Positions 1-8,123 of a DNA stretch of 32,528 nucleotides are shown one piece after another. Position numbers and translations under genes: made by a program. The DNA is taken from NCBI GenBank assembly GCA_902800345.1, contig CADCDO010000048.1, positions 1 through 32,528 of the forward strand. Reading direction: 5' to 3'. Within the stretch, counting starts at the first letter, position 1. Each line of letters begins with the position of its first letter. This DNA comes from Fibrobacter succinogenes. Lineage in GTDB: Bacteria > Fibrobacterota > Fibrobacteria > Fibrobacterales > Fibrobacteraceae. The notes under the pieces were generated by a model. The model ran no database searches, was not told the origin of the DNA, and saw only the letters and a list, made by a program, of their open reading frames with translations.

Positions 1-1
1 G

Positions 2-133
2 TTCGGCCTCACCGGTACGGGTTACTTCGACATGGTTGCCTACCAGAAGTTCAACGACGGCGAAATGAGCGACTACATCCCGACGGATGAAGACATCGCG
101 AAGAGCCTCGCCCAGCTTCCGCAAATTGGCTAA
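2..133 (+). CDS. trpB: TrpB-like (TrpB2-type) tryptophan synthase beta chain, 3' end only
   Basis: The window opens inside this gene: 43 codons are read before a TAA. The tail (FGLTGTGYFDMVAYQKFNDG, then an acidic stretch ending LPQIG) matches the C-terminus I know from the TrpB2 subfamily, where a G-(H/Y)-G-x-F-D-M-x-A-Y motif is followed by a short acidic helix ending in LP. TrpB2 proteins are PLP enzymes that join indole and serine to make tryptophan. They often sit apart from trpA and occur beside a normal TrpB, which fits the separate trpBA operon at 28.2-30.4 kb. The PLP lysine and the rest of the fold lie outside the window, so the subfamily rests on about 43 residues. A terminator follows at once. 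Confidence 0.75.
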   Translation, partial: FGLTGTGYFDMVAYQKFNDGEMSDYIPTDEDIAKSLAQLPQIG

Positions 134-167
134 TTTCGCGTCGAAGGTCTAAAGACATTACGCAGAA

Positions 168-197
168 ACGTCCAGCACTTCGCTGGGCGTTTTTTTT
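168..197 (+). terminator. Rho-independent terminator of the TrpB-like gene
   Basis: The stem ACGTCCAGC / GCTGGGCGT (one G-U pair) with a 5-nt loop is followed by eight T. It lies 34 bp after the stop codon. Its 3' half is almost identical to the terminator at 1096-1122. Confidence 0.85.
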
Positions 198-225
198 GCG
201 ATTTTGCCAGCCGCAACGCGATCAC

Positions 226-254
226 TTGTTTTCAGATAGCATTATTTATATATT
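226..254 (+). promoter_or_regulatory. Probable promoter of the 50-aa ORF / GNAT unit
   Basis: TTGTTT (226-231), a 17-bp spacer, then TATATT (249-254). This is the same -10 box seen at the tRNA and trp promoters here. Transcription would start near 261 and leave about 100 nt of untranslated leader before the ATG at 361. Confidence 0.5.
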
Positions 255-360
255 AGCATCACCACCGATTTTTCGAGTGCGTTGCCAGGCTTGCACCGGT
301 CTAGTGAAGCCCCAAAGTTGTTATATCGTTTTGCTATATGAATCAAAAAAGGATAAGGCA

Positions 361-513
361 ATGGCTACCCATACAAAACCGGTCGTATTTCCGAACTACA
401 AACCCGTTGTTGTTCCGGCATCCCAGGTCGAAAGGGTCTTGAAGTATCTTAGGGGCGAACTCAAAGTTCCTAAGGTCACTCGCCCGATTACGTACAAGTC
501 ATCTGCCAAATGA
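361..513 (+). CDS. Small 50-aa protein preceding a GNAT acetyltransferase
   Basis: The ATG at 361 follows an AAGGATAAGG purine run, a good ribosome-binding site. An in-frame ATG at 196 would lie upstream of the promoter, so it was not used. The product is 50 residues and basic (pI clearly above 7). It has a proline/valine-rich start, a short amphipathic stretch (ASQVERVLKYLRGELKV) and a Lys/Thr/Ser-rich tail. I recognise no family. It ends 4 bp before the GNAT ATG, so the two genes are almost certainly translated from one message. A small gene just upstream of a GNAT enzyme recalls GNAT toxin-antitoxin operons, but the usual ribbon-helix-helix antitoxin is longer (about 80-95 aa) and is not visible here. 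Confidence 0.6.
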   Translation: MATHTKPVVFPNYKPVVVPASQVERVLKYLRGELKVPKVTRPITYKSSAK

Positions 514-517
514 TTTG

Positions 518-1075
518 ATGCTTGAACCGAACAACTTTTCTTTACTTCCTTGCCAAAAGGAAGATTTTTTGGATATTGCCAAACGAGAATATTTTTGTTT
601 TCCTCCATTCGATCCACTTGCCGATGACGATCCAGTCTCACTGGATACATTCTTTTGCAAAGTGGCTCCAGAAGAAGACAGGTTTCATTTTTCAAAAACT
701 TACAAGTTCGTAGAAAATGAATATCCTTCGAATATTCTCGCTCTAGCAAGTATATGTAATTCAGGATTCACATTCAATTCCTATGAAGAGAAACCTCAAT
801 CACTACGAGGCGTTGGATTCAATGAAGACTTTCCGAGTATTATGTTATTGGCTTTCGGAGTTAGACTCGATTGTCAAAAACAAGGCATCGGAACAGTCGC
901 ATTCAACAAACTCGTCGAAATGATCAAAGAATCTTCCATTGCTGGAGTTCGGATGTTGACCTTGCACCCATTGGAATCGGCAATTCCTTTTTACAAGTCC
1001 CTCGGATGTGTAGAAGTTTTCACCGATGAATTTGAGGAAGAGGTAGAATCCATGTTTCTCGATATTTGGCAATAA
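518..1075 (+). CDS. GNAT-family N-acetyltransferase
   Basis: A 185-aa protein that would move an acetyl group from acetyl-CoA to an amine. Motif A is visible around residues 107-120 (GVRLDCQKQGIGT, the Q/R-x-x-G-x-G/A pyrophosphate loop). The later FYKSLGC (near residue 162) is the usual motif B region. The N-terminal half is aromatic and acidic, and the tail is very acidic. The ATG at 518 was chosen; a TTG at 515 would add one residue. The substrate cannot be told from sequence. The gene is coupled to the 50-aa ORF and closed by its own terminator. It could be a toxin of the GNAT class or an ordinary small-molecule or protein acetyltransferase. Confidence 0.8.
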   Translation: MLEPNNFSLLPCQKEDFLDIAKREYFCFPPFDPLADDDPVSLDTFFCKVAPEEDRFHFSKTYKFVENEYPSNILALASICNSGFTFNSYEEKPQSLRGVGFNEDFPSIMLLAFGVRLDCQKQGIGTVAFNKLVEMIKESSIAGVRMLTLHPLESAIPFYKSLGCVEVFTDEFEEEVESMFLDIWQ

Positions 1076-1095
1076 GCCCCAAATATTAACGCACA

Positions 1096-1122
1096 ACGCT
1101 CAGCATTCGCTGGGCGTTTTTC
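1096..1122 (+). terminator. Rho-independent terminator of the GNAT unit
   Basis: The stem ACGCTCAGC / GCTGGGCGT closes an ATTC loop and is followed by five T. It shares the 16-nt string TTCGCTGGGCGTTTTT with the terminator at 168-197. Confidence 0.85.
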
Positions 1123-1133
1123 TGTTTACGATT

Positions 1134-1256
1134 TTATCGTTTTAAATCCATCGTCAATTCAAGCAATACGATTCCATTTGCATTGACATGGGCTTTGCCA
1201 TCTGATGAAAAGTCAGCCAACTGCTCGTTCAGCATTTCTACGAGAACCGGATCCAT
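1134..1256 (-). CDS. Possible 40-aa hypothetical ORF
   Basis: An ATG at 1256 opens 40 codons (MDPVLVEMLNEQLADFSSDG, then a stretch ending LLELTMDLKR) before TAA. The composition looks protein-like (amphipathic start, acidic middle). However, no clear ribosome-binding site is seen and an in-frame stop lies just upstream. It may be a real short gene or the remnant of a longer one. I recognise no family. Confidence 0.3.
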   Translation of the reverse strand: MDPVLVEMLNEQLADFSSDGKAHVNANGIVLLELTMDLKR

Positions 1257-1321
1257 ATTTACGCCAAAATTAAGCCCGCTTTAGAAATTTTATATGGCGA
1301 ATCATGCTTCGACATCGCTCA

Positions 1322-1341
1322 CTTCGATAGAACTCAGTGTA
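1322..1341. repeat. Dispersed repeat fragment
   Basis: CTTCGATAGAACTCAGTGTA here matches CTTCGATAAAACTCAGGGTA at 11597-11616 at 18 of 20 positions. The stretch from 1257 to 1381 holds no other feature I can support. Confidence 0.5.
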
Positions 1342-1381
1342 GGCAGCACAGGAGTCCGCCATGACGCTACAACAAATCTCA

Positions 1382-3544
1382 TCAACGCCTCAAGTCCACC
1401 AGCCATTCGAGGAATACATCTGAATCGAAGCCGACGCGCACTTGCGCATCCGACGGAAGCTCCGCAAGTTTCTTCCGCAGCGCGACAACGAATTCGAGAC
1501 GATTATCGGGACGCAGGTTAAAGTCAAACCGGAAAACGAGTTTGGCATACGCTACTTTCGACTTCGAAACTCTGTCTTTAAAGACAACTTCCTTTTTGTT
1601 CGCATCGAGGAATACAAGCATGCAGGCGTCATCCGTTTCTTTCTTCTTGCTATCGGAGAAAGTATTGTTCCAGGCATAGTTATAATATCTCACGAAGTCA
1701 CTTACATCCGAAAATTTCTTGATGAACTTTCCATTATCCTTTTTTAGAATCTCCGACTTTCGATTATTAAGGCTGTCCCCAAAAACGAGCTGCTCAAATT
1801 TCGTGGCGACATCGGTTCCGGCAATTCCATTCACCGAACGCAGCGAATTTAAGACAGCATAGACATGATTGAGAAGTTCGTCGCTTGAATATTTCGAAAA
1901 GCGCTTTAGCGAATTGGGCAAAATCCATTTTCTGTTTTCGAAGTCATAGCTAAAACGCTCTTTCTTGTTCCGGTTCTTCGATTTTTCCATGACCATATTC
2001 CCGGCAAGCACCGTCAAAGAATCACAGCTCAATTCGAGCGAAGCTTTTACATTTTCACCAGCTTTTTCCCTCGGGTAAACACTCACCTTGTACGTAAGCT
2101 TCGCATTTTTACTCTGGGTTCCGTCACCGAACTTCACTTTGAACAGCCCGATATCCAACGACGGCACATCTGCAGAGAAATTCAAGTTGATGCGGTCAAG
2201 ATAGCTATCCTCCCAAACAATCCAGTTGTTTTTCGTCGCATAAACGACTTGCTTGGCGTATGCGACAATATCGAAATCAAGGCCGTAAACTTTAAAGCCG
2301 TCAAATTTTCCGCCCGTGGAATACTTGAGCGAATCGAGCGTTATTTTATAGACCAGGACATTCTTTGCATTTTTCAGCTGGATTTTTTTGTTGGCATCGG
2401 CATGCGAAGGATTCATCAGGTTCACAAAATGCTTGTCGACATATTTGGCATTTGTATCCGGGAGGGCCTTGTCGAGCAACGCGATATCATCGATTACGAC
2501 CCTTTTGTTCGCATACTTTTCAAACCCGGCAAAGACATCCTTAAAGGGTATTTTTAAAGCATCGTCAATAGCATTGTCTACAAAGGAACCCGTCATTTTG
2601 TAGTAATCGTTAATATTTCTAAAGATTTTTCCCAAGCTGAGGGGTTCATCATCTATCAAGAAGCCGTTTTTTTCCAAGAACGGGATATCGAATTTGTCCA
2701 ACACGTCAAAGTCAACGAGTAGCGGCATATTGATTGCGTCAATTTTTTCATCCAGTCTGATATTGGTCTGCACGCCGTCCTTTGTCAGATAGGCAATCAA
2801 CCGGTCGCCTGCGATACCTAGCGGCCAATTCTTCGTATCTTCCGGCGTCACAGCAGGGAATTCCAACCTAAAAAAGTTGAAGGCAGTATTCATCGAGCGC
2901 ATGTCACCGGATTTTTTGAACTGGATCTCAAATATGACCGTCGCAACGACATCCGATATCTTGCTCACCTTCCCCAAATCGACCTTCACGCTATCACTCG
3001 TCTTGAACTTGAACTCGATTCCGAGCAAGTCAAATGCCGAATCCACCGGGCAAGTTTTTTCATCGAGCGTCAACAGGTCGATATCCTTGATTACCGAATC
3101 CTTGCCCGATTTCACCTTGAAATTTATGGCAGAGAAGAAATCCGAATCTTTATCTATGCCGTGCAAATCCAGCCACAGCGTATCACCGTCAGAACGCATA
3201 TTGCGCTGCATGGCTTGCAAAATCCTAAACCTAGTTGCATCGACTCTATTCAGAATTTCGTGCGAGCTATACTCCATTCCAGCGATTGTCAAATACTTCT
3301 GGATATAGGGAAACTTAAAATCCCAGCTTATCTTGGGGATGGTCGAATCCGAAATGACAACCTCAAGTTTATGGACCATGGACGAATCATTTGTCCTTGG
3401 AGCTTTTGTGCAGAATACGACCTTGGGCGCATAAACCGGATCGGGTTCAAAATAATCATCAAAATATGAGGGTAGTTCGACAACAGTTGCCTTGCTCATG
3501 CCAAAAGCAAACAAGCAAAACGCAAGAAAATGAAGAAGCTTCAT
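1382..3544 (-). CDS. Large secreted protein of unknown function (720 aa)
   Basis: The ATG at 3544 is chosen because it follows AAGGAATTGCTG and opens a clean signal peptide (MKLLHFLAFCLFAFGMSKA). An upstream in-frame extension to 3634 would bury that signal in low-complexity sequence. The mature protein is about 700 residues, rich in Asp, Lys, Phe and Val. It has many alternating hydrophobic segments of the kind seen in all-beta exported proteins, and few cysteines. No catalytic motif, repeat or named domain was recognised, and the C-terminus (LEWLVDLRR) is not an obvious sorting signal. It appears to be a single-gene unit: repeat sequence lies downstream and a 410-bp gene-free stretch upstream. 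An A/T-only hairpin sits in its probable 5' leader. It is likely periplasmic or outer-membrane associated, by inference only. Confidence 0.7.
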   Translation of the reverse strand: MKLLHFLAFCLFAFGMSKATVVELPSYFDDYFEPDPVYAPKVVFCTKAPRTNDSSMVHKLEVVISDSTIPKISWDFKFPYIQKYLTIAGMEYSSHEILNRVDATRFRILQAMQRNMRSDGDTLWLDLHGIDKDSDFFSAINFKVKSGKDSVIKDIDLLTLDEKTCPVDSAFDLLGIEFKFKTSDSVKVDLGKVSKISDVVATVIFEIQFKKSGDMRSMNTAFNFFRLEFPAVTPEDTKNWPLGIAGDRLIAYLTKDGVQTNIRLDEKIDAINMPLLVDFDVLDKFDIPFLEKNGFLIDDEPLSLGKIFRNINDYYKMTGSFVDNAIDDALKIPFKDVFAGFEKYANKRVVIDDIALLDKALPDTNAKYVDKHFVNLMNPSHADANKKIQLKNAKNVLVYKITLDSLKYSTGGKFDGFKVYGLDFDIVAYAKQVVYATKNNWIVWEDSYLDRINLNFSADVPSLDIGLFKVKFGDGTQSKNAKLTYKVSVYPREKAGENVKASLELSCDSLTVLAGNMVMEKSKNRNKKERFSYDFENRKWILPNSLKRFSKYSSDELLNHVYAVLNSLRSVNGIAGTDVATKFEQLVFGDSLNNRKSEILKKDNGKFIKKFSDVSDFVRYYNYAWNNTFSDSKKKETDDACMLVFLDANKKEVVFKDRVSKSKVAYAKLVFRFDFNLRPDNRLEFVVALRKKLAELPSDAQVRVGFDSDVFLEWLVDLRR

Positions 3545-3592
3545 CAGCAATTCCTTGTAAAAATTACACTCAATCCAACAGGAACAAGATAC

Positions 3593-3620
3593 AAAAAAAA
3601 AGACAAAAAAGTCTTTTTTT
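3593..3620 (-). other. A/T-rich hairpin in the probable 5' leader of the 720-aa gene
   Basis: AAAAAAAGAC and GTCTTTTTTT flank a 6-nt loop, 49 bp upstream of the ATG at 3544. The shape is that of a weak bidirectional terminator, and it could attenuate the minus-strand transcript. The stem is almost all A-T, so its stability is doubtful. Confidence 0.3.
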
Positions 3621-3794
3621 ATTTTCTCCAGCAAATTTCATTTTCGAAAGTTTTGGATTCTTTACAGAAATGTTGACATCTTTGTCCACACCTTAATAAA
3701 ATTTTCGGAAAAAATTTCAAAAATCATTATACATTGGTATAAAGATATAAGGATTGTGGATTATAATGGTACTGGAACATTAAATTCATTAATC

Positions 3795-3920
3795 TAGCGT
3801 TTGGAGTGACGTCACCATAGCAATCACGGCTTAAGGTCGGGCGAAAGCTATAGCGCTCTCGATTGCCTTTGGGGTTGGATTAGCGTTAATATATCGAGAG
3901 TTCAGTCACTCCAAACGCTA
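3795..3920. repeat. 126-bp element with perfect 16-bp inverted ends (structured RNA or MITE-like)
   Basis: TAGCGTTTGGAGTGAC (3795-3810) is the exact reverse complement of GTCACTCCAAACGCTA (3905-3920). A second nested pair, CTCTCGAT (3857-3864) and ATCGAGAG (3893-3900), and a third, CAATC (3821-3825) with GATTG (3861-3865), lie inside. The second and third overlap at 3861-3864, so they are alternatives. The ends are too well matched for chance. No target-site duplication is seen. It lies in the 410-bp gene-free gap 3545-3954 between two minus-strand genes, and it holds no ORF. A TATAAT at 3762-3767 could be a -10 box on the plus strand, but no good -35 box goes with it. Confidence 0.6.
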
Positions 3921-3954
3921 CCAGTTTGCGCCACAGGCATTTTTAATCAATCTA

Positions 3955-4524
3955 TCAAATATTACGGATAACCTTCGCAGGGGCCCCGCCGATGACAACG
4001 TTGTCCGGGAAAACGCCGGCGACAACGGAACATGCCGCGACAACGGAATTTTTGCCGATGGAAGAACCCTTGAGAATTGTCACGCGATCGCCAATCCACA
4101 CGTTGTCACTGATAACGACCTTTCCCATTTTCGGAGTGCCGCCAATTCGCTTATCAGGCGCGATTTCATGGAAATCGCTATCGAGAACCGTCACTCCCGT
4201 ACCGACAAGAACGTTTTCGCCAATTTCGATTCCCGGACCTTCTGCGACTGCCGTAAAATGATTGCAAACTTGCGTCCCATTCCCGATGGAAATACACGCC
4301 TCTTTCGTTCGAGGATTCAGAAAAACGTAAGACGTCCAAAAATCGGCATCGCTCTGGAAACCGAATACCACGCGATCTCCCACACGCACCTTGCCAAGGC
4401 CCTCGCAAAGTACGGGCGTCACGGCGACAATTTTACCATCAACCTTCGCCGTAGAAATAAAACGGTAAAAAAGGCTCCGGGAAGTACGGATAAGTTTACG
4501 GATAATTCTAGGAACCAAATTCAT
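3955..4524 (-). CDS. Hexapeptide-repeat (left-handed beta-helix) O-acetyltransferase
   Basis: This 189-aa protein belongs to the maltose/galactoside/serine acetyltransferase fold that moves acetyl from acetyl-CoA to a sugar or similar hydroxyl. Hexapeptide turns run from about residue 75 to the end (IGNGTQV, IGENVLVGTGVTV, ISDNVWIGDRVTI, IGKNSVVAACSVV). The catalytic-type histidine is in DSDFHEI near residue 118, and the closing NVVIGGAPAKVIR is typical of the family. The ATG at 4524 follows GGAGCGTTGA. It diverges from a FemAB/BioF2-like acyltransferase gene; such pairs are common in cell-surface polysaccharide modification, which is the likely role. The exact acceptor cannot be read from sequence. 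Confidence 0.85.
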   Translation of the reverse strand: MNLVPRIIRKLIRTSRSLFYRFISTAKVDGKIVAVTPVLCEGLGKVRVGDRVVFGFQSDADFWTSYVFLNPRTKEACISIGNGTQVCNHFTAVAEGPGIEIGENVLVGTGVTVLDSDFHEIAPDKRIGGTPKMGKVVISDNVWIGDRVTILKGSSIGKNSVVAACSVVAGVFPDNVVIGGAPAKVIRNI

Positions 4525-4628
4525 TCAACGCTCCAATGGCTTTTACTTTTTCAATTTAAAAATTATGCAGGCAAATATGTGATTCATTTTCCGCAATCGA
4601 GCTTTTTTGTACCGAGTTTTTTTAAATT

Positions 4629-5624
4629 ATGGTCATGTACGAAATTCTGCCCTACACACCGGATCTTGCTGACCGCTTCGACCGTTTTATTAACGAGGAA
4701 TCCATCAACGGGACTTTCCTGCAAACGAGGCGTTTTTTGGACTACCATCCGGCAGGGCGATTCAAAGACGCCTCTTTCATCGTTCACATTAGCGGAACAA
4801 TCGTCGCAGTCGTTCCAGGCGCCGAGATAACTTCGGACCATTTCGAAAAGCCTGCATTCGTTTCGCATCCGGGCACCACATTCGGCGGCCCCATACTTTC
4901 AGAGCCAGCTTACCATGAAAGCCACCTGAGCGAAATACTCAAGACAATCGACGCCTATTTTTCCGAGCGGTACTCAAGCGTTCGGCTCAAGCTCACGCCC
5001 AATATTTTTTCAAGAATTTCCCCCGACCTCATGGAATATCTCCTGGAGCATATGGGTTACACGAGAAAGACGGAACTGAGCGCTATCTGTCATTTGAGCA
5101 AAACAGAAGACCCGCTCGACCGTTGCGATAAGGAATGCCGCCGGATTTTCCGCAAGACTCAAGGCCATGACATCGAATATCGTGAACTGCGCTCGGACGA
5201 AGAATTTGAAACGTTCTATAAATATCTCGAGATTTCAAAAGAGAAGTTCGGCGTAAAACCGGTGCATACGCTCGAAGAGCTCTACGATTTGAAAGACAAC
5301 CGCATTCCCCAAAACATCCGTTTCCGCGGAATTTGGGACAACGGAATTTTCGTGGGCGCGCTCATGACATTCTTTTTTAACAAAACGAACACGAGGCACG
5401 GTCAATACATCGCGGTGAATCCGGACTTCAAGGAATTCCAGCCGGCGACAGCACTTTACGTTTACTCGATGCGCGAAGCCGCAAGCGAAGGCGTTTCGCG
5501 CTTTTCTTGGGGGATTTCGACCGAAAACCACGGCGACTACTTGAACGAGAACCTTTTCCGGTTCAAGCAGTCCTTTGGAGCGCTTGGAGCAGTAAACCCC
5601 AGCTACGAAAAAACATTTGTTTAA
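4629..5624 (+). CDS. FemAB/BioF2-like GNAT-fold acyltransferase
   Basis: A 331-aa protein with the double-GNAT layout of FemAB-like and Acetyltransf_6 (BioF2-like) proteins. The N-terminal half has the TFLQTRRFLDYHP and PGTTFGGPIL blocks. The C-terminal half has RKTQGHDIEYRE, then a FRGIWDNGIFVGALMTFFF strand pair and a late ENLFRFKQSFGA motif typical of the group. Members attach amino acids or acyl groups to peptidoglycan or exopolysaccharide precursors. The start could be 4629 or the second ATG at 4635; neither has a strong ribosome-binding site. It is divergent from the hexapeptide acetyltransferase and ends 10 bp from the convergent HExxH gene. No terminator hairpin fits in that gap. The substrate is unknown. 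Confidence 0.75.
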   Translation: MVMYEILPYTPDLADRFDRFINEESINGTFLQTRRFLDYHPAGRFKDASFIVHISGTIVAVVPGAEITSDHFEKPAFVSHPGTTFGGPILSEPAYHESHLSEILKTIDAYFSERYSSVRLKLTPNIFSRISPDLMEYLLEHMGYTRKTELSAICHLSKTEDPLDRCDKECRRIFRKTQGHDIEYRELRSDEEFETFYKYLEISKEKFGVKPVHTLEELYDLKDNRIPQNIRFRGIWDNGIFVGALMTFFFNKTNTRHGQYIAVNPDFKEFQPATALYVYSMREAASEGVSRFSWGISTENHGDYLNENLFRFKQSFGALGAVNPSYEKTFV

Positions 5625-5634
5625 AATCAAAAAA

Positions 5635-7893
5635 CTAGCGGTTCAATACGACCCGTCTGGTTTGGCGGTTTTCTAGACTACGGACAATGTAAACCCCATT
5701 CTTGAATCCGGCCGCATAGAGAGACGTCTGCCAGTCGCCATCGAACTTGACTTTTCCGAGCATTTTCCCGTTAACGCCAAAGACTTGCAACTGGGTGGGC
5801 AAAGTCGTACGCTTCATTTCAATATTTTGTGCAAACGTAGGCTTGTCGTTTACAGCCGTAGAATCTTCCGCAATGGCATACCACTTGGCGTTTTCGATGC
5901 TAGCAGTCGCTTCGGTCGGAGGCGTCGTGAGATTCGCGCCATAGTTCGCGTTATTGAGCATGGCGTCTTCGACCATGCCGTAGAAAACGCCCTTCGAAAG
6001 TTCCTGCGAGAAATTGTTCTCCAAATCGCCGCGCAATTGAGCCGTACCGCCAACGGTCCTGTATTCAAGCAACCACATCACCCCGTAAATTTGCGCATTG
6101 TCCTTGACGGTACTTTCGTAGATAACCGAGAGCGCGCCGACCTTCGCCTTGTCACTGATGGTTCCGCTCACAAGCCAGGCGTCTTCTTCGAGCACGGCGT
6201 CATCGCTGATGGTGCCCGCAGACACAAGCGCCCGCCCGCGCACCACGGCGTTTCCGCTGATGGTGCCGCCATCGATGACGGCGAAATCTTCGATGCGGGC
6301 GTTGCCCGAAACCGTCCCGCCGTTCACGACAGCGTTCGGCCCGACGTATGCCGTGGCGGCCACCCTCGCCTTAGAGCTCACGAGCCCGCCACCGTTGGCA
6401 TGCTTGGCATAACCATTTGCGTTCGCAGGCGCCCAGAAGCCTTCGTTGTAGCCTTCGGGCGCTCCGTTTTCAACTTCGATCATGTACGGGTAACGGTAAA
6501 TGCTGTAGTAGAACTGGTCCCAAAGAATCGTCTGCATCTTTGTCGGAGTCGCCGTCACCGCAAGCCACAAAGCCTTGTCGCTATCCTTCGTCTCGATTTC
6601 GAGATTGAATCCGGTCCCCTGTTTCATTTCGCTATAGCGCGGTGTGCCGTCCGCTCCTTCCGCAACAAGCCCGACCGTCCAGCCCGAATTCGGATCCGGC
6701 AAAGCATCCGGCGCATAATTGCACCAATGGTATTTTTTGCCCATGTAATCGTCCTCGTTATCGCCAAAGCACTTGTACCCATTCACAGTCTTTTTATCCT
6801 GCACGACCCCGCGGAACTTGACAGTCACCTTCCCCGCTACTTTTGGATAAATGCGTACCAAATTGTAACCCCAGCGCTGCGGAGCCCAGTAACTCGGCGA
6901 GATATAGCGGTTATTCGAAGAATCGAGCCTGTCGAGCATCGTGATACGACCATGGCTGCTATATGGATAACCCACACCGACGCTCCGGCGGGTCTTGAAC
7001 TCGTAATCGCCCCAGGCCTTTTTGTACAAAGTCTTTTTTGCGGCCGTGTATTCCAGCGTCGCATGCTTCATGGTCATACGCCCGAATTTTTCGTTCAGGC
7101 TATCAAGCGTCCAGCCGTAAACCATCATCATCGCAGAAAACGGCGTCTGATCCATCAACCCCTCTTCACCATCGCGAATCGATTCCGTCCAAATGCGGTT
7201 CACTTCCATGGCGCCCTTGATTCCGCCGCCAAATTCTTCCTTGAGATGTTCCATGAAATGCCAGTTACAATAACGGTCGCGCGTTGAACCGTAATACAAG
7301 TAGGGAAAATTGATCAAGTATTCGGAACACCCCGGCACTTCGTTCGGTATGTACTGGTGAGCCATCCAGTTCGCATGCGATTCACAAATCCAACCCGTAT
7401 GGCTATTGTTGCCCATCCAACCCGCAATGCTCTGCATGCCGTGGGCATATTCATGCGCAAGCCCCCAACGGTCACTTAGCGACCCCTTCCCGAGCCAGAT
7501 ACCCGGCGAGCAGCCCGCATCGTTACACCCTTCAGCGTTGTCGCCTCCATAGAGCGCTCCCATTTTTTCGTCTTCAAAGACATAGACCGCAATTTTCACC
7601 TTGTTGTCTGGGTCACCCGGTTCCGGAAGCGACCACTTCAAAGAATCGTGATAAAACGAGAAAATGTCTTCCAGGATGTCCAAGCCCTTCTGGGCCTCAT
7701 CGCTATAGACACCGACATTATTGGTCGAACCGTCATCGTATTTGGCCTTTCGGCAGATTTCAAAATGTTCGGAAGAAAGAATAAGCGTATGTCCATGACT
7801 TTCGCATACAGGTTTCCAAGTAGCCGCCTCCGCACTGGCAAAGCAGCCCATTGCAACAACCAAAGCGACATCCATCGCCCAAATTTTTCTCAT
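5635..7893 (-). CDS. Secreted HExxH metalloprotease-like protein with beta-helix and C-terminal sorting-like domain (paralog A)
   Basis: The start at 7893 follows GGAGTGTCT and opens a signal peptide ending ASAEA; an ATG at 7917 lacks a ribosome-binding site. Around residue 145 lies AHEYAHGMQ, an HExxH zinc motif, followed about 20 residues later by CESHANWMAHQY, whose Glu could be the third ligand of a gluzincin-like site. The region resembles the secreted DUF6055-type domain (name from memory). Residues about 508-604 form a hexapeptide left-handed beta-helix (AYVGPNAVVNGGTVSGNA and similar turns). The last 75 residues resemble a type IX secretion sorting domain (LQVFGVNGKML, NGVYIVRSLE). 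A -10-like TATATT lies at 7940-7945. The protein is probably exported to or beyond the outer membrane. The peptidase activity and substrate are inferred. It is the tandem duplicate of 8124-10430. Confidence 0.75.
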   Translation of the reverse strand: MRKIWAMDVALVVAMGCFASAEAATWKPVCESHGHTLILSSEHFEICRKAKYDDGSTNNVGVYSDEAQKGLDILEDIFSFYHDSLKWSLPEPGDPDNKVKIAVYVFEDEKMGALYGGDNAEGCNDAGCSPGIWLGKGSLSDRWGLAHEYAHGMQSIAGWMGNNSHTGWICESHANWMAHQYIPNEVPGCSEYLINFPYLYYGSTRDRYCNWHFMEHLKEEFGGGIKGAMEVNRIWTESIRDGEEGLMDQTPFSAMMMVYGWTLDSLNEKFGRMTMKHATLEYTAAKKTLYKKAWGDYEFKTRRSVGVGYPYSSHGRITMLDRLDSSNNRYISPSYWAPQRWGYNLVRIYPKVAGKVTVKFRGVVQDKKTVNGYKCFGDNEDDYMGKKYHWCNYAPDALPDPNSGWTVGLVAEGADGTPRYSEMKQGTGFNLEIETKDSDKALWLAVTATPTKMQTILWDQFYYSIYRYPYMIEVENGAPEGYNEGFWAPANANGYAKHANGGGLVSSKARVAATAYVGPNAVVNGGTVSGNARIEDFAVIDGGTISGNAVVRGRALVSAGTISDDAVLEEDAWLVSGTISDKAKVGALSVIYESTVKDNAQIYGVMWLLEYRTVGGTAQLRGDLENNFSQELSKGVFYGMVEDAMLNNANYGANLTTPPTEATASIENAKWYAIAEDSTAVNDKPTFAQNIEMKRTTLPTQLQVFGVNGKMLGKVKFDGDWQTSLYAAGFKNGVYIVRSLENRQTRRVVLNR

Positions 7894-8059
7894 AGACACT
7901 CCAATCCGCAAATTCATTCCCTCGGCGGAACTTAAAGTGAATATATCCTTTTTTGCACTTTACCGGTTGACGAGAAGACAAGAGTAAAGAAAAAAACGCA
8001 TAAGGATTCCGAAAAAAACATTTTCCTTTCAGGAACCTTTTGGTATTATTTTTCACATC

Positions 8060-8093
8060 AAATAAAATCTCCCATGTTCAATAACATAGGAGA
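8060..8093 (-). terminator. Rho-independent terminator of paralog B
   Basis: Read on the minus strand, TCTCCTATGTT and AACATGGGAGA pair around a 4-nt loop and are followed by TTTTATTT. It lies 30 bp past the stop of the gene at 8124-10430. The remainder of the 7894-8123 gap shows nothing else. Confidence 0.75.
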
Positions 8094-8123
8094 AATCATT
8101 TGAAAAAAGGTTACAATTTGACG

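Noticed and set aside
3795..3920. Integron attC site
   Set aside because: The ends do not match the RYYYAAC/GTTRRRY core boxes, and no cassette or integrase is nearby.
5785..7287. 500-codon plus-strand reading frame opposite paralog A
   Set aside because: Mirror frame of a gene with strong C/G third-position bias. The product is an Arg/His/Ala-rich chain without any motif, and the minus-strand frame has a signal peptide and known motifs.
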